Shown here one piece after another: positions 34,984 through 42,160 of a stretch of 64,000 nucleotides of DNA (position 1 is the stretch's first letter; each line of letters opens with the position of its first letter). Source of the DNA: Bosea sp. BIWAKO-01. GTDB lineage: Bacteria; Pseudomonadota; Alphaproteobacteria; Rhizobiales; Beijerinckiaceae. A model generated the notes under the pieces. That model saw nothing but the letters and a program-made list of their open reading frames with translations. It was not told where the DNA came from and ran no database searches. The stretch covers positions 4,366,501 through 4,430,500 of the forward strand of contig NZ_BCQA01000001.1 in assembly GCF_001748145.1 (NCBI RefSeq), in the 5' to 3' direction. Made by a program: the position numbers and the translations under genes.

Positions 34984-35718
34984 TCAGAGTTCCTCGCGCA
35001 CGAAATGCAGGTTCTTCTCCCAGAAATAGGGCACCGGGAGGTACGGGCTGAAGCCGGCTGCTATCCTGGCCTCGACTTCCTTGATGATGACCTGGGTAAT
35101 CGTCGGCAGGTCGAGCTGCCTCGCTTCATCAAAATTGACCCAGACCAACTCGATCAGCTCAGAATCAGGGCCGGTGACGCCCTCGATGCTGCCGCCGAGC
35201 GCGTCGTAGTCGACGACGAAGAAACGCGTGTCGAAGCGCTTCGGGCGGCGCGGCGGCGTGACGGCACGTGCGACAAAGGTCACGGCGCTGAGATCGGGAT
35301 AGACGCCATGGCTGGCGAACTCGGTCCAGGTGCCTTCCGGAGGATTCTCGGGCACTCCGAACTCATCCGAGCCGAAGAGCAGGCCGGTCTCCTCAAAGGT
35401 CTCGCGGATGGCGGCCATGGCCAGCGCTCGGGCCTTGTTCGGGCTGGGGCGCACTGTGCGCTTGGCCAGCCGGTCCTCGCAGATCTGCGGGATCGCGCCG
35501 GTTGCAGCCATGCGCCGATCGCCAGCGTCGACGCGTCCGCCCGGGAAGACGAATTTGCCAGGCATGAACTTGTGTCCGGGGTGGCGCTTGCCCATCAGCA
35601 CCCGGGGGGCTGCGCCGCTTCGATCGAGGATCAACATCGTCGCAGCGTCATGCGGCCGAGTGTTGGTCGCGGTCCGGCTGCGCTCTACCTGAGTCAGGAT
35701 GACGGCGTTGTTGTTCAT
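34984..35718 (-). CDS. NUDIX hydrolase family protein
   Basis: The 244-aa protein has an N-terminal strand DAATMLILDRSGAAPRVLMG, then KFVFPGGRVDAGD and, after an insertion of about 30 residues, ALAMAAIRETFEETGLLFG, which carries the REtxEETG half of the Nudix box. The insertion inside the box is typical of the larger NUDT/CoA-like subgroup. Such enzymes hydrolyse nucleoside diphosphate derivatives. ATG 35718 overlaps the DUF983 stop by 4 bp, so it is coupled to that gene and to rnr. Confidence 0.88.
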   Translation of the reverse strand: MNNNAVILTQVERSRTATNTRPHDAATMLILDRSGAAPRVLMGKRHPGHKFMPGKFVFPGGRVDAGDRRMAATGAIPQICEDRLAKRTVRPSPNKARALAMAAIRETFEETGLLFGSDEFGVPENPPEGTWTEFASHGVYPDLSAVTFVARAVTPPRRPKRFDTRFFVVDYDALGGSIEGVTGPDSELIELVWVNFDEARQLDLPTITQVIIKEVEARIAAGFSPYLPVPYFWEKNLHFVREEL

Positions 35719-36164
35719 TGCCGGGATGCCATGGATGTGCCGGGCTGTCGCTCGGGCAGGGGAGGGGCGTTGTCGAAGCCATGCATGCGCATGGCCCATT
35801 GCAGGCCGATGACCCCGCCCTTGACCGGTTGCATCAGCGCGAGCGACAGGAACAGTGTCAGCGGCAGCCAGACCGCCATATGCAACCACATCGGCCATTC
35901 CGCATATTTCTCGACCAGCACCAGGCCGCCGACGATGACATGGCCGACAATGGTGATGACGATATAGGGCGGCAGATCATCGGCCCGCTGGTGGTGCAGC
36001 GCCTCGCCACAGGCCTCGCAGCGGTCGACTGACTTCAGGAAGCCCCGGAACAGCCGGCCTTCGCCGCAATGGGGGCAGCGGCACATCAGGCCGCGGCGGA
36101 TCGCCAAACGCCAGTCGCGCTCGACCGGCTGGTCGATGGAACTGTGAACCTGAACCGACATCAT
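35715..36164 (-). CDS. DUF983 family protein
   Basis: The 149-aa protein has a zinc-ribbon-like head with two CxxC pairs (LMCRCPHCGEGRLFRGFL, then DRCEACG) followed by two membrane segments (YIVITIVGHVIVGGLVLVEK and LHMAVWLPLTLFLSLALM). This is the DUF983 layout; the family sits near rnr in many alphaproteobacteria. It overlaps rnr upstream and the NUDIX gene downstream by 4 bp each, so the three form one operon. Function unknown. Confidence 0.92.
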   Translation of the reverse strand: MMSVQVHSSIDQPVERDWRLAIRRGLMCRCPHCGEGRLFRGFLKSVDRCEACGEALHHQRADDLPPYIVITIVGHVIVGGLVLVEKYAEWPMWLHMAVWLPLTLFLSLALMQPVKGGVIGLQWAMRMHGFDNAPPLPERQPGTSMASRQ

Positions 36165-38467
36165 CGCCTCTTGCCCGGCTTCGCCTTGCCGAAGGGGGGC
36201 TTGCCCTTGGCTCGGCCGGACAATGGTCGCCTCGGGCCGCTTTTGCCAGAGTGGCCCGATGTCACACGCCGGCCCTCGGACAGCAATTCGAAGCGCAGCG
36301 CGCCGGCGACGGGGGCGGCTTCGACGAGGCGGACATGAACACGATCGCCGAGGCGCCAGCTCTCGCCTGTGCGCTCACCTGTCATGGCATGCGCCGCTTC
36401 GTCGTAGCGATAATAGTCACCGCCCAGCGTCGAGGCCGGGATGAAACCATCTGCTCCGGTGCCGTCGAGCTTCACGAACAGGCCGGCCCGGTTCACGCCG
36501 CCGATGCGTCCGTCAAAGCTCGAGCCGATCTGGTCCGCGAGAAAATGGGCGATCAACCTGTCGGTGGTTTCGCGTTCGGCCGCCATCGCGCGCCGCTCAG
36601 CGGCTGAGATCCGGGTCGCGGTCTCGCGCAGTTCGGCGAGCGTGGTCGCTTTGGGCAATCCGTCATCGCCGAGTTTCAAGGCGGAGATCAGGCCACGATG
36701 CACGATGAGGTCGGCATAGCGCCGGATCGGCGAGGTGAAATGGGCATATCGGCGCAGGTTGAGCCCGAAATGTCCGTAGTTCTCGGCGACATATTCGGCC
36801 TGTGCCTGGGTGCGCAGGATCACCTCGTTCAGGAAGAGCTCGTTCTCCGAGCCCTTGATCATGGCGAGGATGCGATTGAACAGCACGGGGCGCAATGCGC
36901 CATCCTTCGGCAGCTTGATGCCGACCGAGGCCAGCACTTCGCCGAGCGCCCGCATCTTCTCGAGCGACGGCTCGTCATGGCAGCGATAGATCAGCAGGCT
37001 GCCGGCCTTCTCCAATGTCTCGGCGGCGGCGACATTGGCGAGGATCATGAACTCCTCGATCAGCCGGTGCGCTGCCAGCCGTTCGGGCGCGATGACACGG
37101 TCGACGGAGCCGTCGGGCTTGAGGATCAGCTTGCGCTCGGGCAGATCGAGGTCGAGCGGCTGGCGTTGATCGCGCGCGCGGGAGGCGACGCCATAGGCCG
37201 CCCAGAGCGGCATCAGTACGCTTTCGCGGATCGGGCCAGTCAGGTCGTCGGGCTTGCCGTCGATGGCGGCCTGAACCTGCTGATACGAGAGCTTCGCCGC
37301 CGAGCGCATCAGGATGCGGTGGAAGCTATGGCTCTTCTTCGAACCGTCGCCCTTCAGGACGAGGCGGACGGCGAGTGCCGGCCTGTCCTCGCCGCCGCGC
37401 AGCGAGCAGAGATCGTTGGAGATGCGCTCGGGCAGCATCGGCACGACGCGGTCGGGGAAATAGACCGAGTTGCCCCGCTCCAGCGCCTCGCGGTCGAGCG
37501 CGGAGCCCGGGCGGACGTAAGATGCGACATCGGCGATCGCGACCGTGACGATATACCCGCCTTCATTGGCCGGGTCGGTGTCGGGCGCAGCATGGACCGC
37601 GTCGTCATGGTCCTTGGCGTCGGCAGGATCGATGGTGATCAACGGCAGCGCGCGCCAGTCCTCGCGGCCTGCTGTGCTGGCGTGCGGGGCGGCTTCTGCC
37701 TCCGCCAAGGTCGCAGGGGAGAACTCGTTGGGAATGCCGTGGGTATGGATTGCGATCAAGCTGACGGCGCGCTCGGATTTCAGCGAGCCCAGTCGTTCGC
37801 GCACCCGCGCTTCCGGCGGACCGAAGCGGCCTTCGCGCCGCAGCGAAACCGAGACCAGGTCTCCGTCCTGGGCTTCGCCGGTCTGCCCCTTGGGGATCAG
37901 CGCCTCGCGGCCCTGGGCCTTCTTGTCGACCGGGATGAGCCGGCCCGAGCCGTCGGGCAGGGCGCGGAAGATGCCGAGCACCTGCGCCTTGCCCTTACCC
38001 ATGATCTTGAGCACGCGGCCGGAATAGGCGAAGCCGTCCATGCCCCGGAGGCGGGTGAGCTTGAGTAGAACCTGATCGCCGACTCCGGCAGCGGCGGAGG
38101 CGAGCTTGCGCGAGCGGATCTCGCGCGGGCGTTCCACCAGGATCCTGGGCGGAGCGCCTTCATCGGCCTCGTTCCATTCGAGCGGGGCGGCAACAAGGTC
38201 GCCGTCACGATCCCGGGCCTTGATCTCGCAAAGCAGCACGGGGGGCAGGGCGCCGCGCGGATGAACCGGCCTGTCCTTGCCGTCGCCGCCGAGTTCGCCG
38301 TCCTCGGCGAGATCCTTGAGCATGCGCTTCAGCCAGATCTTGCCTCCGCCCGAAAGGCCAAAAGCCTTGGCGATCTCACGGCGGCCGACTTCGCGGCCGG
38401 CAAGGCGCTCGCTTTCGATGAAATCGAGAATCGCCTCGCGGCTCGGTTCAGGCGCGAGCGATGACAC
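36161..38467 (-). CDS. rnr: Ribonuclease R
   Basis: A 768-aa 3'-5' exoribonuclease. It has an N-terminal winged-helix segment (FIESERLAGREVGRREIAKA), cold-shock domains, the RNB catalytic centre LITIDPADAKDHDDAVHA, and a C-terminal S1 domain (FDGRIGGVNRAGLFVKLDGT). A very basic tail rich in Lys and Arg ends the protein. RNase R degrades structured RNA and takes part in rRNA and tmRNA-linked quality control. GTG 38467 is the start used; the Shine-Dalgarno is weak. It is the first gene of the rnr-DUF983-NUDIX operon. Confidence 0.95.
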   Translation of the reverse strand: MSSLAPEPSREAILDFIESERLAGREVGRREIAKAFGLSGGGKIWLKRMLKDLAEDGELGGDGKDRPVHPRGALPPVLLCEIKARDRDGDLVAAPLEWNEADEGAPPRILVERPREIRSRKLASAAAGVGDQVLLKLTRLRGMDGFAYSGRVLKIMGKGKAQVLGIFRALPDGSGRLIPVDKKAQGREALIPKGQTGEAQDGDLVSVSLRREGRFGPPEARVRERLGSLKSERAVSLIAIHTHGIPNEFSPATLAEAEAAPHASTAGREDWRALPLITIDPADAKDHDDAVHAAPDTDPANEGGYIVTVAIADVASYVRPGSALDREALERGNSVYFPDRVVPMLPERISNDLCSLRGGEDRPALAVRLVLKGDGSKKSHSFHRILMRSAAKLSYQQVQAAIDGKPDDLTGPIRESVLMPLWAAYGVASRARDQRQPLDLDLPERKLILKPDGSVDRVIAPERLAAHRLIEEFMILANVAAAETLEKAGSLLIYRCHDEPSLEKMRALGEVLASVGIKLPKDGALRPVLFNRILAMIKGSENELFLNEVILRTQAQAEYVAENYGHFGLNLRRYAHFTSPIRRYADLIVHRGLISALKLGDDGLPKATTLAELRETATRISAAERRAMAAERETTDRLIAHFLADQIGSSFDGRIGGVNRAGLFVKLDGTGADGFIPASTLGGDYYRYDEAAHAMTGERTGESWRLGDRVHVRLVEAAPVAGALRFELLSEGRRVTSGHSGKSGPRRPLSGRAKGKPPFGKAKPGKRR

Positions 38468-38575
38468 GGGCTAAACTCGTCTGATGGGAATGAGAATGAA
38501 GAAACACGTGGCCTCTGTGCCACGTCCGGAGCTGCTGCGCCAGAACCGGGACTGCAGGGCCGCCTCCGGAAACGA

Positions 38576-38603
38576 GAAGGGCCGCCCTTTCGGGCAGCCC
38601 TTC
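38576..38603 (-). terminator. Hairpin at the 3' end of the small extended-SD transcript
   Basis: Minus-strand GAAGGGC-tGCCC-gaaa-GGGCg-GCCCTTC forms a 7+4 bp stem with one mismatch and a GAAA tetraloop, followed by TCGTTT. It lies 47 bp after the stop of the 25-codon ORF and is the likely 3' end of a short mRNA. The T-tract is weak, so termination is inferred. Confidence 0.6.
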
Positions 38604-38650
38604 CATTGTCGAACCGCGGCCCGGCGAACCGGACCTGAAGGTGCGAAAAC

Positions 38651-38728
38651 TCACGCGGAACAAGACTCCCACAGGGAATGAGTCCAGGTCCGCCCGCCTT
38701 GCACCAGCGGTTGATGACAATGAGACAC
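38651..38728 (-). CDS. rreB-like 25-codon ORF with extended 17-nt Shine-Dalgarno
   Basis: GTG 38728 opens a 25-codon frame (SHCHQPLVQGGRTWTHSLW followed by ESCSA) that stops at 38651. Directly upstream, minus-strand GAAAGGAGGTGATCCAG (38744-38728) is complementary over 17 nt to the 3' end of 16S rRNA; its last G is the first base of the start codon. GGAGG is 7 nt from the GTG. Such an extended SD with a GTG start is the defining feature of rreB (ribosome-regulated expression, Bradyrhizobiaceae) and of related small genes predicted in other alphaproteobacterial orders. The rreB peptide is 14 aa, so peptide homology is not claimed. A stable hairpin follows 47 bp downstream. Confidence 0.7.
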   Translation of the reverse strand: MSHCHQPLVQGGRTWTHSLWESCSA

Positions 38729-38744
38729 TGGATCACCTCCTTTC
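38728..38744 (-). promoter_or_regulatory. Extended Shine-Dalgarno, 17-nt complementarity to 16S rRNA 3' end
   Basis: The plus strand here reads CTGGATCACCTCCTTTC, identical to the conserved 3' terminus of alphaproteobacterial 16S rRNA. The minus-strand transcript is therefore perfectly complementary to the anti-SD region over 17 nt, far beyond the usual 4-7. Known behaviour of rreB is tight binding to 30S subunits and weak translation. Confidence 0.8.
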
Positions 38745-38788
38745 AGTTGTTACCGACAAGAGAGAGGCTAAGGCGATTCTCCTTACTT

Positions 38789-38808
38789 CGTAAATGCTAA
38801 AATTTACG
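38789..38808. repeat. Inverted repeat CGTAAAT-N6-ATTTACG, possible operator
   Basis: A perfect 7-bp inverted repeat with a 6-bp A+T-rich centre lies about 45 bp upstream of the extended Shine-Dalgarno. This is a plausible location for a dimeric repressor or activator over the small gene's promoter. No named regulator is assigned. Confidence 0.45.
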
Positions 38809-39007
38809 CTGTCCCCTTCGTCGAAAACACCGCGTTTCCGGGCTCGACTGTGCGGGCGAGCGGGCTGCAAAAAGGGCAGGCACGGATTCTGTCTAAAAAA
38901 TGAGCAAATCCTTCGCGAGTGCAGCATACTTGCGTGCAGTGCAGGCCGATTGGCAGAAATTGTCTTCAATTTTGTCCTGATGACACGAATTTGCGCGCCT
39001 GCCCCGG

Positions 39008-39024
39008 TTGGCACGTCGCTTGCG
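39008..39024 (+). promoter_or_regulatory. Sigma-54 (-24/-12) promoter of the urea transporter operon
   Basis: TTGGCACG-TCGC-TTGCG matches the RpoN consensus TGGCACG-N4-TTGC. The GG and GC dinucleotides are exactly 10 bp apart (39010-39011 and 39022-39023). It lies 79 bp upstream of the urtA start, leaving a leader of roughly 65-70 nt. Nitrogen-regulated NtrC activation is the expected mode. Confidence 0.85.
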
Positions 39025-39102
39025 AACCTTCCTGAACAGGCCGGCAAGGCCAGTCAGCGCTCGAGGGGAGCGCGCCAACAAAAGTGTTCGGGAGATCAGG
39101 CC

Positions 39103-40383
39103 GTGAATACTACTCGTCGCGTCGTATTGGGCGCCGCACTGGCGGGCGCAACATTCCTGGGGTCGTTCCTGCCGGTCGCCGCGCAGGAGACCATCAAGGT
39201 CGGCATCCTCCACTCTCTCTCTGGCACGATGGCGATCTCCGAGACGACGTTGAAGGACGTCATGCTCATGCTCATCGAGGAGCAGAACAAGAAGGGCGGC
39301 GTGCTCGGCAAGAAGCTCGAGGCTGTCGTGGTCGACCCGGCCTCGAACTGGCCGCTCTTCGCCGAGAAGGCGCGCGAGCTGATCAACAAGGACAAGGTCG
39401 CCGCCGTTTTCGGCTGCTGGACCTCGGTGTCGCGCAAATCGGTTCTGCCGGTCTTCAAGGAGCTGAACTCGATCTTGTTCTATCCCGTGCAGTACGAGGG
39501 CGAGGAGAGCGAGCGCAACGTGTTCTACACCGGCGCCGCGCCGAACCAGCAGGCGATCCCTGCCGTCGATTACCTTGCCAAGGAAGAGAAGGTCGAGCGC
39601 TGGGTGCTTGCCGGCACCGACTACGTCTACCCGCGCACGACCAACAAGATCCTCGAGGCCTATCTGAAGTCCAAGGGCGTCAAGACCGAGGACATCATGA
39701 TCAACTACACGCCGTTCGGCCACGCCGACTGGCAGACGATCGTCTCGGACATCAAGAAATTCGGCTCGGCCGGCAAGAAGACCGCGGTGGTCTCGACCAT
39801 CAACGGCGACGCCAACGTGCCCTTCTACAAGGAACTCGGCAACCAGGGCATCAAGGCGACCGACATTCCCGTCGTGGCCTTCTCGGTCGGCGAAGAAGAG
39901 CTTGCAGGCATCGACACCAAGCCGCTGGTCGGCCATCTCGCCGCCTGGAATTACTTCCAGTCGGTGAAGACCCCGGAGAACGACGCCTTCATCAAGCAGT
40001 GGAAGGCCTTCAAGAAGAACGACAAGGCGGTCACCAACGATCCGATGGAAGCCCATGTCATCGGCTTCGCCATGTGGGTGAAGGCGGTCGAGAAGGCCAA
40101 GTCGACCGATCCGGACAAGGTCATCGATGCACTGCCCGGCATCGAGGCGCCGAACCTGACCGGCGGTGTCTCGACGATGCTTCCCAACCATCACATCACC
40201 AAGCCGGTGCTGATCGGCGAGATCAAGGCCGATGGCCAGTTCGACGTCGTCTCGAAGACAGGTCTCGTGCCCGGCGACGCATGGTCGAAGGAACTCGATG
40301 GCTCCAAGGATCTGGTCGGCGACTGGGTCGAGAAGAAATGCGGCAATTTCAACGTCAAGTCCGGCAAGTGCGGCGGCGCGTGA
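39103..40383 (+). CDS. urtA: Urea ABC transporter substrate-binding protein
   Basis: The 426-aa periplasmic protein has a Tat/Sec-like signal (NTTRRVVLGAALAGATFLGS ... PVAAQ). The urea-binding lipobinding fold follows: ETIKVGILHSLSGTMAISET, VFGCWTSVSRKSVLPVFKEL, LFYPVQYEGEESERNVFYTG. GTG 39103 has GGGAG upstream; in-frame sequence before it is noncoding leader. UrtA binds urea with high affinity under nitrogen limitation, in keeping with the sigma-54 promoter in front. Hairpins after the stop separate it from urtB, as often seen when the binding protein must exceed the permease in amount. Confidence 0.96.
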   Translation: MNTTRRVVLGAALAGATFLGSFLPVAAQETIKVGILHSLSGTMAISETTLKDVMLMLIEEQNKKGGVLGKKLEAVVVDPASNWPLFAEKARELINKDKVAAVFGCWTSVSRKSVLPVFKELNSILFYPVQYEGEESERNVFYTGAAPNQQAIPAVDYLAKEEKVERWVLAGTDYVYPRTTNKILEAYLKSKGVKTEDIMINYTPFGHADWQTIVSDIKKFGSAGKKTAVVSTINGDANVPFYKELGNQGIKATDIPVVAFSVGEEELAGIDTKPLVGHLAAWNYFQSVKTPENDAFIKQWKAFKKNDKAVTNDPMEAHVIGFAMWVKAVEKAKSTDPDKVIDALPGIEAPNLTGGVSTMLPNHHITKPVLIGEIKADGQFDVVSKTGLVPGDAWSKELDGSKDLVGDWVEKKCGNFNVKSGKCGGA

Positions 40384-40395
40384 GGTCATGAGGGG

Positions 40396-40457
40396 GAGGG
40401 GCGGCACGGGCGAATAACGCCCGGCCGCCCCTCATTTTCCGCCGCGACCTGCGGCGG
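40396..40457 (+). promoter_or_regulatory. Tandem intercistronic hairpins between urtA and urtB
   Basis: A long G+C-rich stem (GAGGGGCGGCaCGGGCG at 40396-40412 with CGCCCGgcCGCCCCTC at 40418-40433, loop AATAA) is followed by a second stem CCGCCGC / GCGGCGG (40439-40457). Only ATTTTCC follows the first. This suggests partial termination or 3' stabilisation of urtA mRNA within the operon. Confidence 0.65.
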
Positions 40458-40543
40458 CTCTCGCAAGTAAGGCAGCGCGCATCCCCGAGGTTCCGTCTGC
40501 GCGGTTCCCGGGATGAGAGCTGAGGTCCCGATCTGAGCGCGTC

Positions 40544-42160
40544 ATGAAGAGCGAGCCGATGCTTCTCCTGTCCAGATTGCTGCGCATGATCGTGGTCGCG
40601 ACGGCTCTCGTGCTCGGGCCAGGCGCGGCCTTCGCTCAGAGCGCCGACGAGGCCTTTACCCGGCTGGGAGCGGACAGCTTTTCCGACACGGTGCGGGCGG
40701 TCGAGATTCTGGTCCAGACCGCTCATCCGCACGCGGCCGCGATCATCGAGGCGCTCGCCGAGGGGCGGCTGCTCGCGGGCGGCGGGGCGGTTGCGATCAG
40801 GGTCCGGACAGGCGGTTTCAGCGATGCGCGGACCGGCCAGCCGCTCCCTGCCGAACCGGCAGGTGTCAGCGCTGTCAGGCTCAACAACAATGTCAGGCGC
40901 GTGATTCAGGCGGCGCTGGGCGGGCTCGGCCTGCTCAATCCCGATCCGGCCCGGCGCGCCGCCGCAGCCGAGGCGGTGTTCAAATCGCGCGACGCCTCGG
41001 TGCTGCCGGTCCTGGAAGGCGCCATCGCCAAGGAGACCGACAATCGGGCGAGGATCGCGCTGCGCCAGGCGCAGGCGGCGATCCTGATCAGCAAGGCCGA
41101 CGCACAGCCCTTCGATCGGCTCGGCGCGATCGATGTGCTGCGCGAGCGTGGCGACCAGGATGCATTGGCGACCTTGCGCTCCCTGCCGGGCGACGTTTCG
41201 CAGTCGCTGAAGGAGGCGCAGGTGCGGGCGATCTCCGAGATCGAGGGCAAGCTCGCCCTGTGGCGCGCGGCGCAGAACCTCTGGTACGGGCTTTCGCTCG
41301 GCTCAGTCCTGCTGCTCGCCGCGATCGGTCTCGCCATCACCTTCGGCGTGATGGGCGTGATCAACATGGCCCATGGCGAGATGGTGATGCTCGGCGCCTA
41401 TACCACCTTCGTGGTCCAGGAGCTGATCCGCGCCCGCGTTCCGGGCCTGTTCGACTATTCGCTGGCCATTGCGCTGCCGGCGGCCTTTCTCGTTGCAGGG
41501 CTGGTCGGTGTTGCGATCGAGCGCGGCGTCATCCGCTTCCTCTACGGGCGGCCGCTGGAGACGCTGCTCGCGACCTGGGGCATCAGCCTGATCCTGCAGC
41601 AGGCGGTCCGCACCGCCTTCGGTCCGACCAATCGCGAGGTCGGGGCACCGGCCTTCATGGCGGGGGTCTTCGAGATCGGCGGACTTGCGATCACTTGGAA
41701 CCGGCTCTGGATCATCGTCTTCGCCGGGCTCGTCTTCGCCGCCCTGCTGGCCATCCTGAAGCTCACGCCGATGGGGTTGCAGATGCGTGCGGTGACGCAG
41801 AACAGGCGGATGGCGGCGGCCATGGGCATTCGCACCGGCCGCATCGATGCGCTGACCTTTGGGCTTGGCTCGGGCGTGGCGGGGCTGGCCGGCGTTGCGC
41901 TGTCGCAGATCGACAATGTCAGCCCCAATCTCGGCCAAGGCTACATCATCGACTCGTTCATGGTCGTCGTCTTCGGCGGCGTCGGCAATCTCTGGGGCAC
42001 GCTCGTCGCCGCGATGACGCTCGGCGTCGCAAACAAGCTGCTCGAACCCTATGCCGGCGCGGTGCTCGGCAAGATTGCGCTGCTCGTCTTCATCATCCTG
42101 TTCATCCAGAAGCGCCCGCGCGGCCTGTTCGCGCTGAAGGGACGGGCGGTGGAGGCATGA
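40544..42160 (+). CDS. urtB: Urea ABC transporter permease UrtB
   Basis: The 538-aa protein begins with a signal sequence (VVATALVLGPGAAFAQ) and about 220 periplasmic residues, typical of UrtB. A LivH-type permease domain of about eight helices follows (GVMGVINMAHGEMVMLGAYT, GVGNLWGTLVAAM). It forms the membrane channel with UrtC. ATG 40559 is an alternative start. The stop overlaps the urtC start as ATGA. Confidence 0.95.
   Translation: MKSEPMLLLSRLLRMIVVATALVLGPGAAFAQSADEAFTRLGADSFSDTVRAVEILVQTAHPHAAAIIEALAEGRLLAGGGAVAIRVRTGGFSDARTGQPLPAEPAGVSAVRLNNNVRRVIQAALGGLGLLNPDPARRAAAAEAVFKSRDASVLPVLEGAIAKETDNRARIALRQAQAAILISKADAQPFDRLGAIDVLRERGDQDALATLRSLPGDVSQSLKEAQVRAISEIEGKLALWRAAQNLWYGLSLGSVLLLAAIGLAITFGVMGVINMAHGEMVMLGAYTTFVVQELIRARVPGLFDYSLAIALPAAFLVAGLVGVAIERGVIRFLYGRPLETLLATWGISLILQQAVRTAFGPTNREVGAPAFMAGVFEIGGLAITWNRLWIIVFAGLVFAALLAILKLTPMGLQMRAVTQNRRMAAAMGIRTGRIDALTFGLGSGVAGLAGVALSQIDNVSPNLGQGYIIDSFMVVVFGGVGNLWGTLVAAMTLGVANKLLEPYAGAVLGKIALLVFIILFIQKRPRGLFALKGRAVEA

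Larger units (their letters stand above)
38468..39102. other. Regulatory region between rnr and urtA
   Basis: The 635-bp gap between divergent genes holds the small ORF with an extended Shine-Dalgarno (38651-38728), a strong hairpin (38576-38603), an inverted repeat (38789-38808) and the sigma-54 promoter of urtA (39008-39024), all listed separately. The stretch 38809-39000 is comparatively A+T-rich and may hold activator sites; no perfect NtrC site was found. Confidence 0.6.

Noticed and set aside
36698..38068. 456-codon open frame on the plus strand opposite rnr
   Set aside because: Antisense to the RNB region of RNase R; composition is that of a shadow frame.
38329..38736. 135-codon frame starting at a GTG inside the extended Shine-Dalgarno
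   Set aside because: Its start codon (38736-38734) overlaps the GGAGG core, so it cannot be initiated from it. The frame then runs into rnr out of phase. The GTG at 38728 is spaced correctly instead.
38728..38744. The 16S-like CTGGATCACCTCCTTTC as a remnant of an rRNA gene
   Set aside because: Only the last 17 nt match; the flanking sequence on both sides has no 16S or spacer similarity. On the other strand it is correctly placed as a ribosome binding site.
38920..38945. TGCA-containing repeats upstream of urtA as an NtrC site
   Set aside because: TGCA...TGCA spacing is 11 nt rather than 9 and the flanks do not fit TGCAC-N7-GTGCA, so the match is too weak to call.
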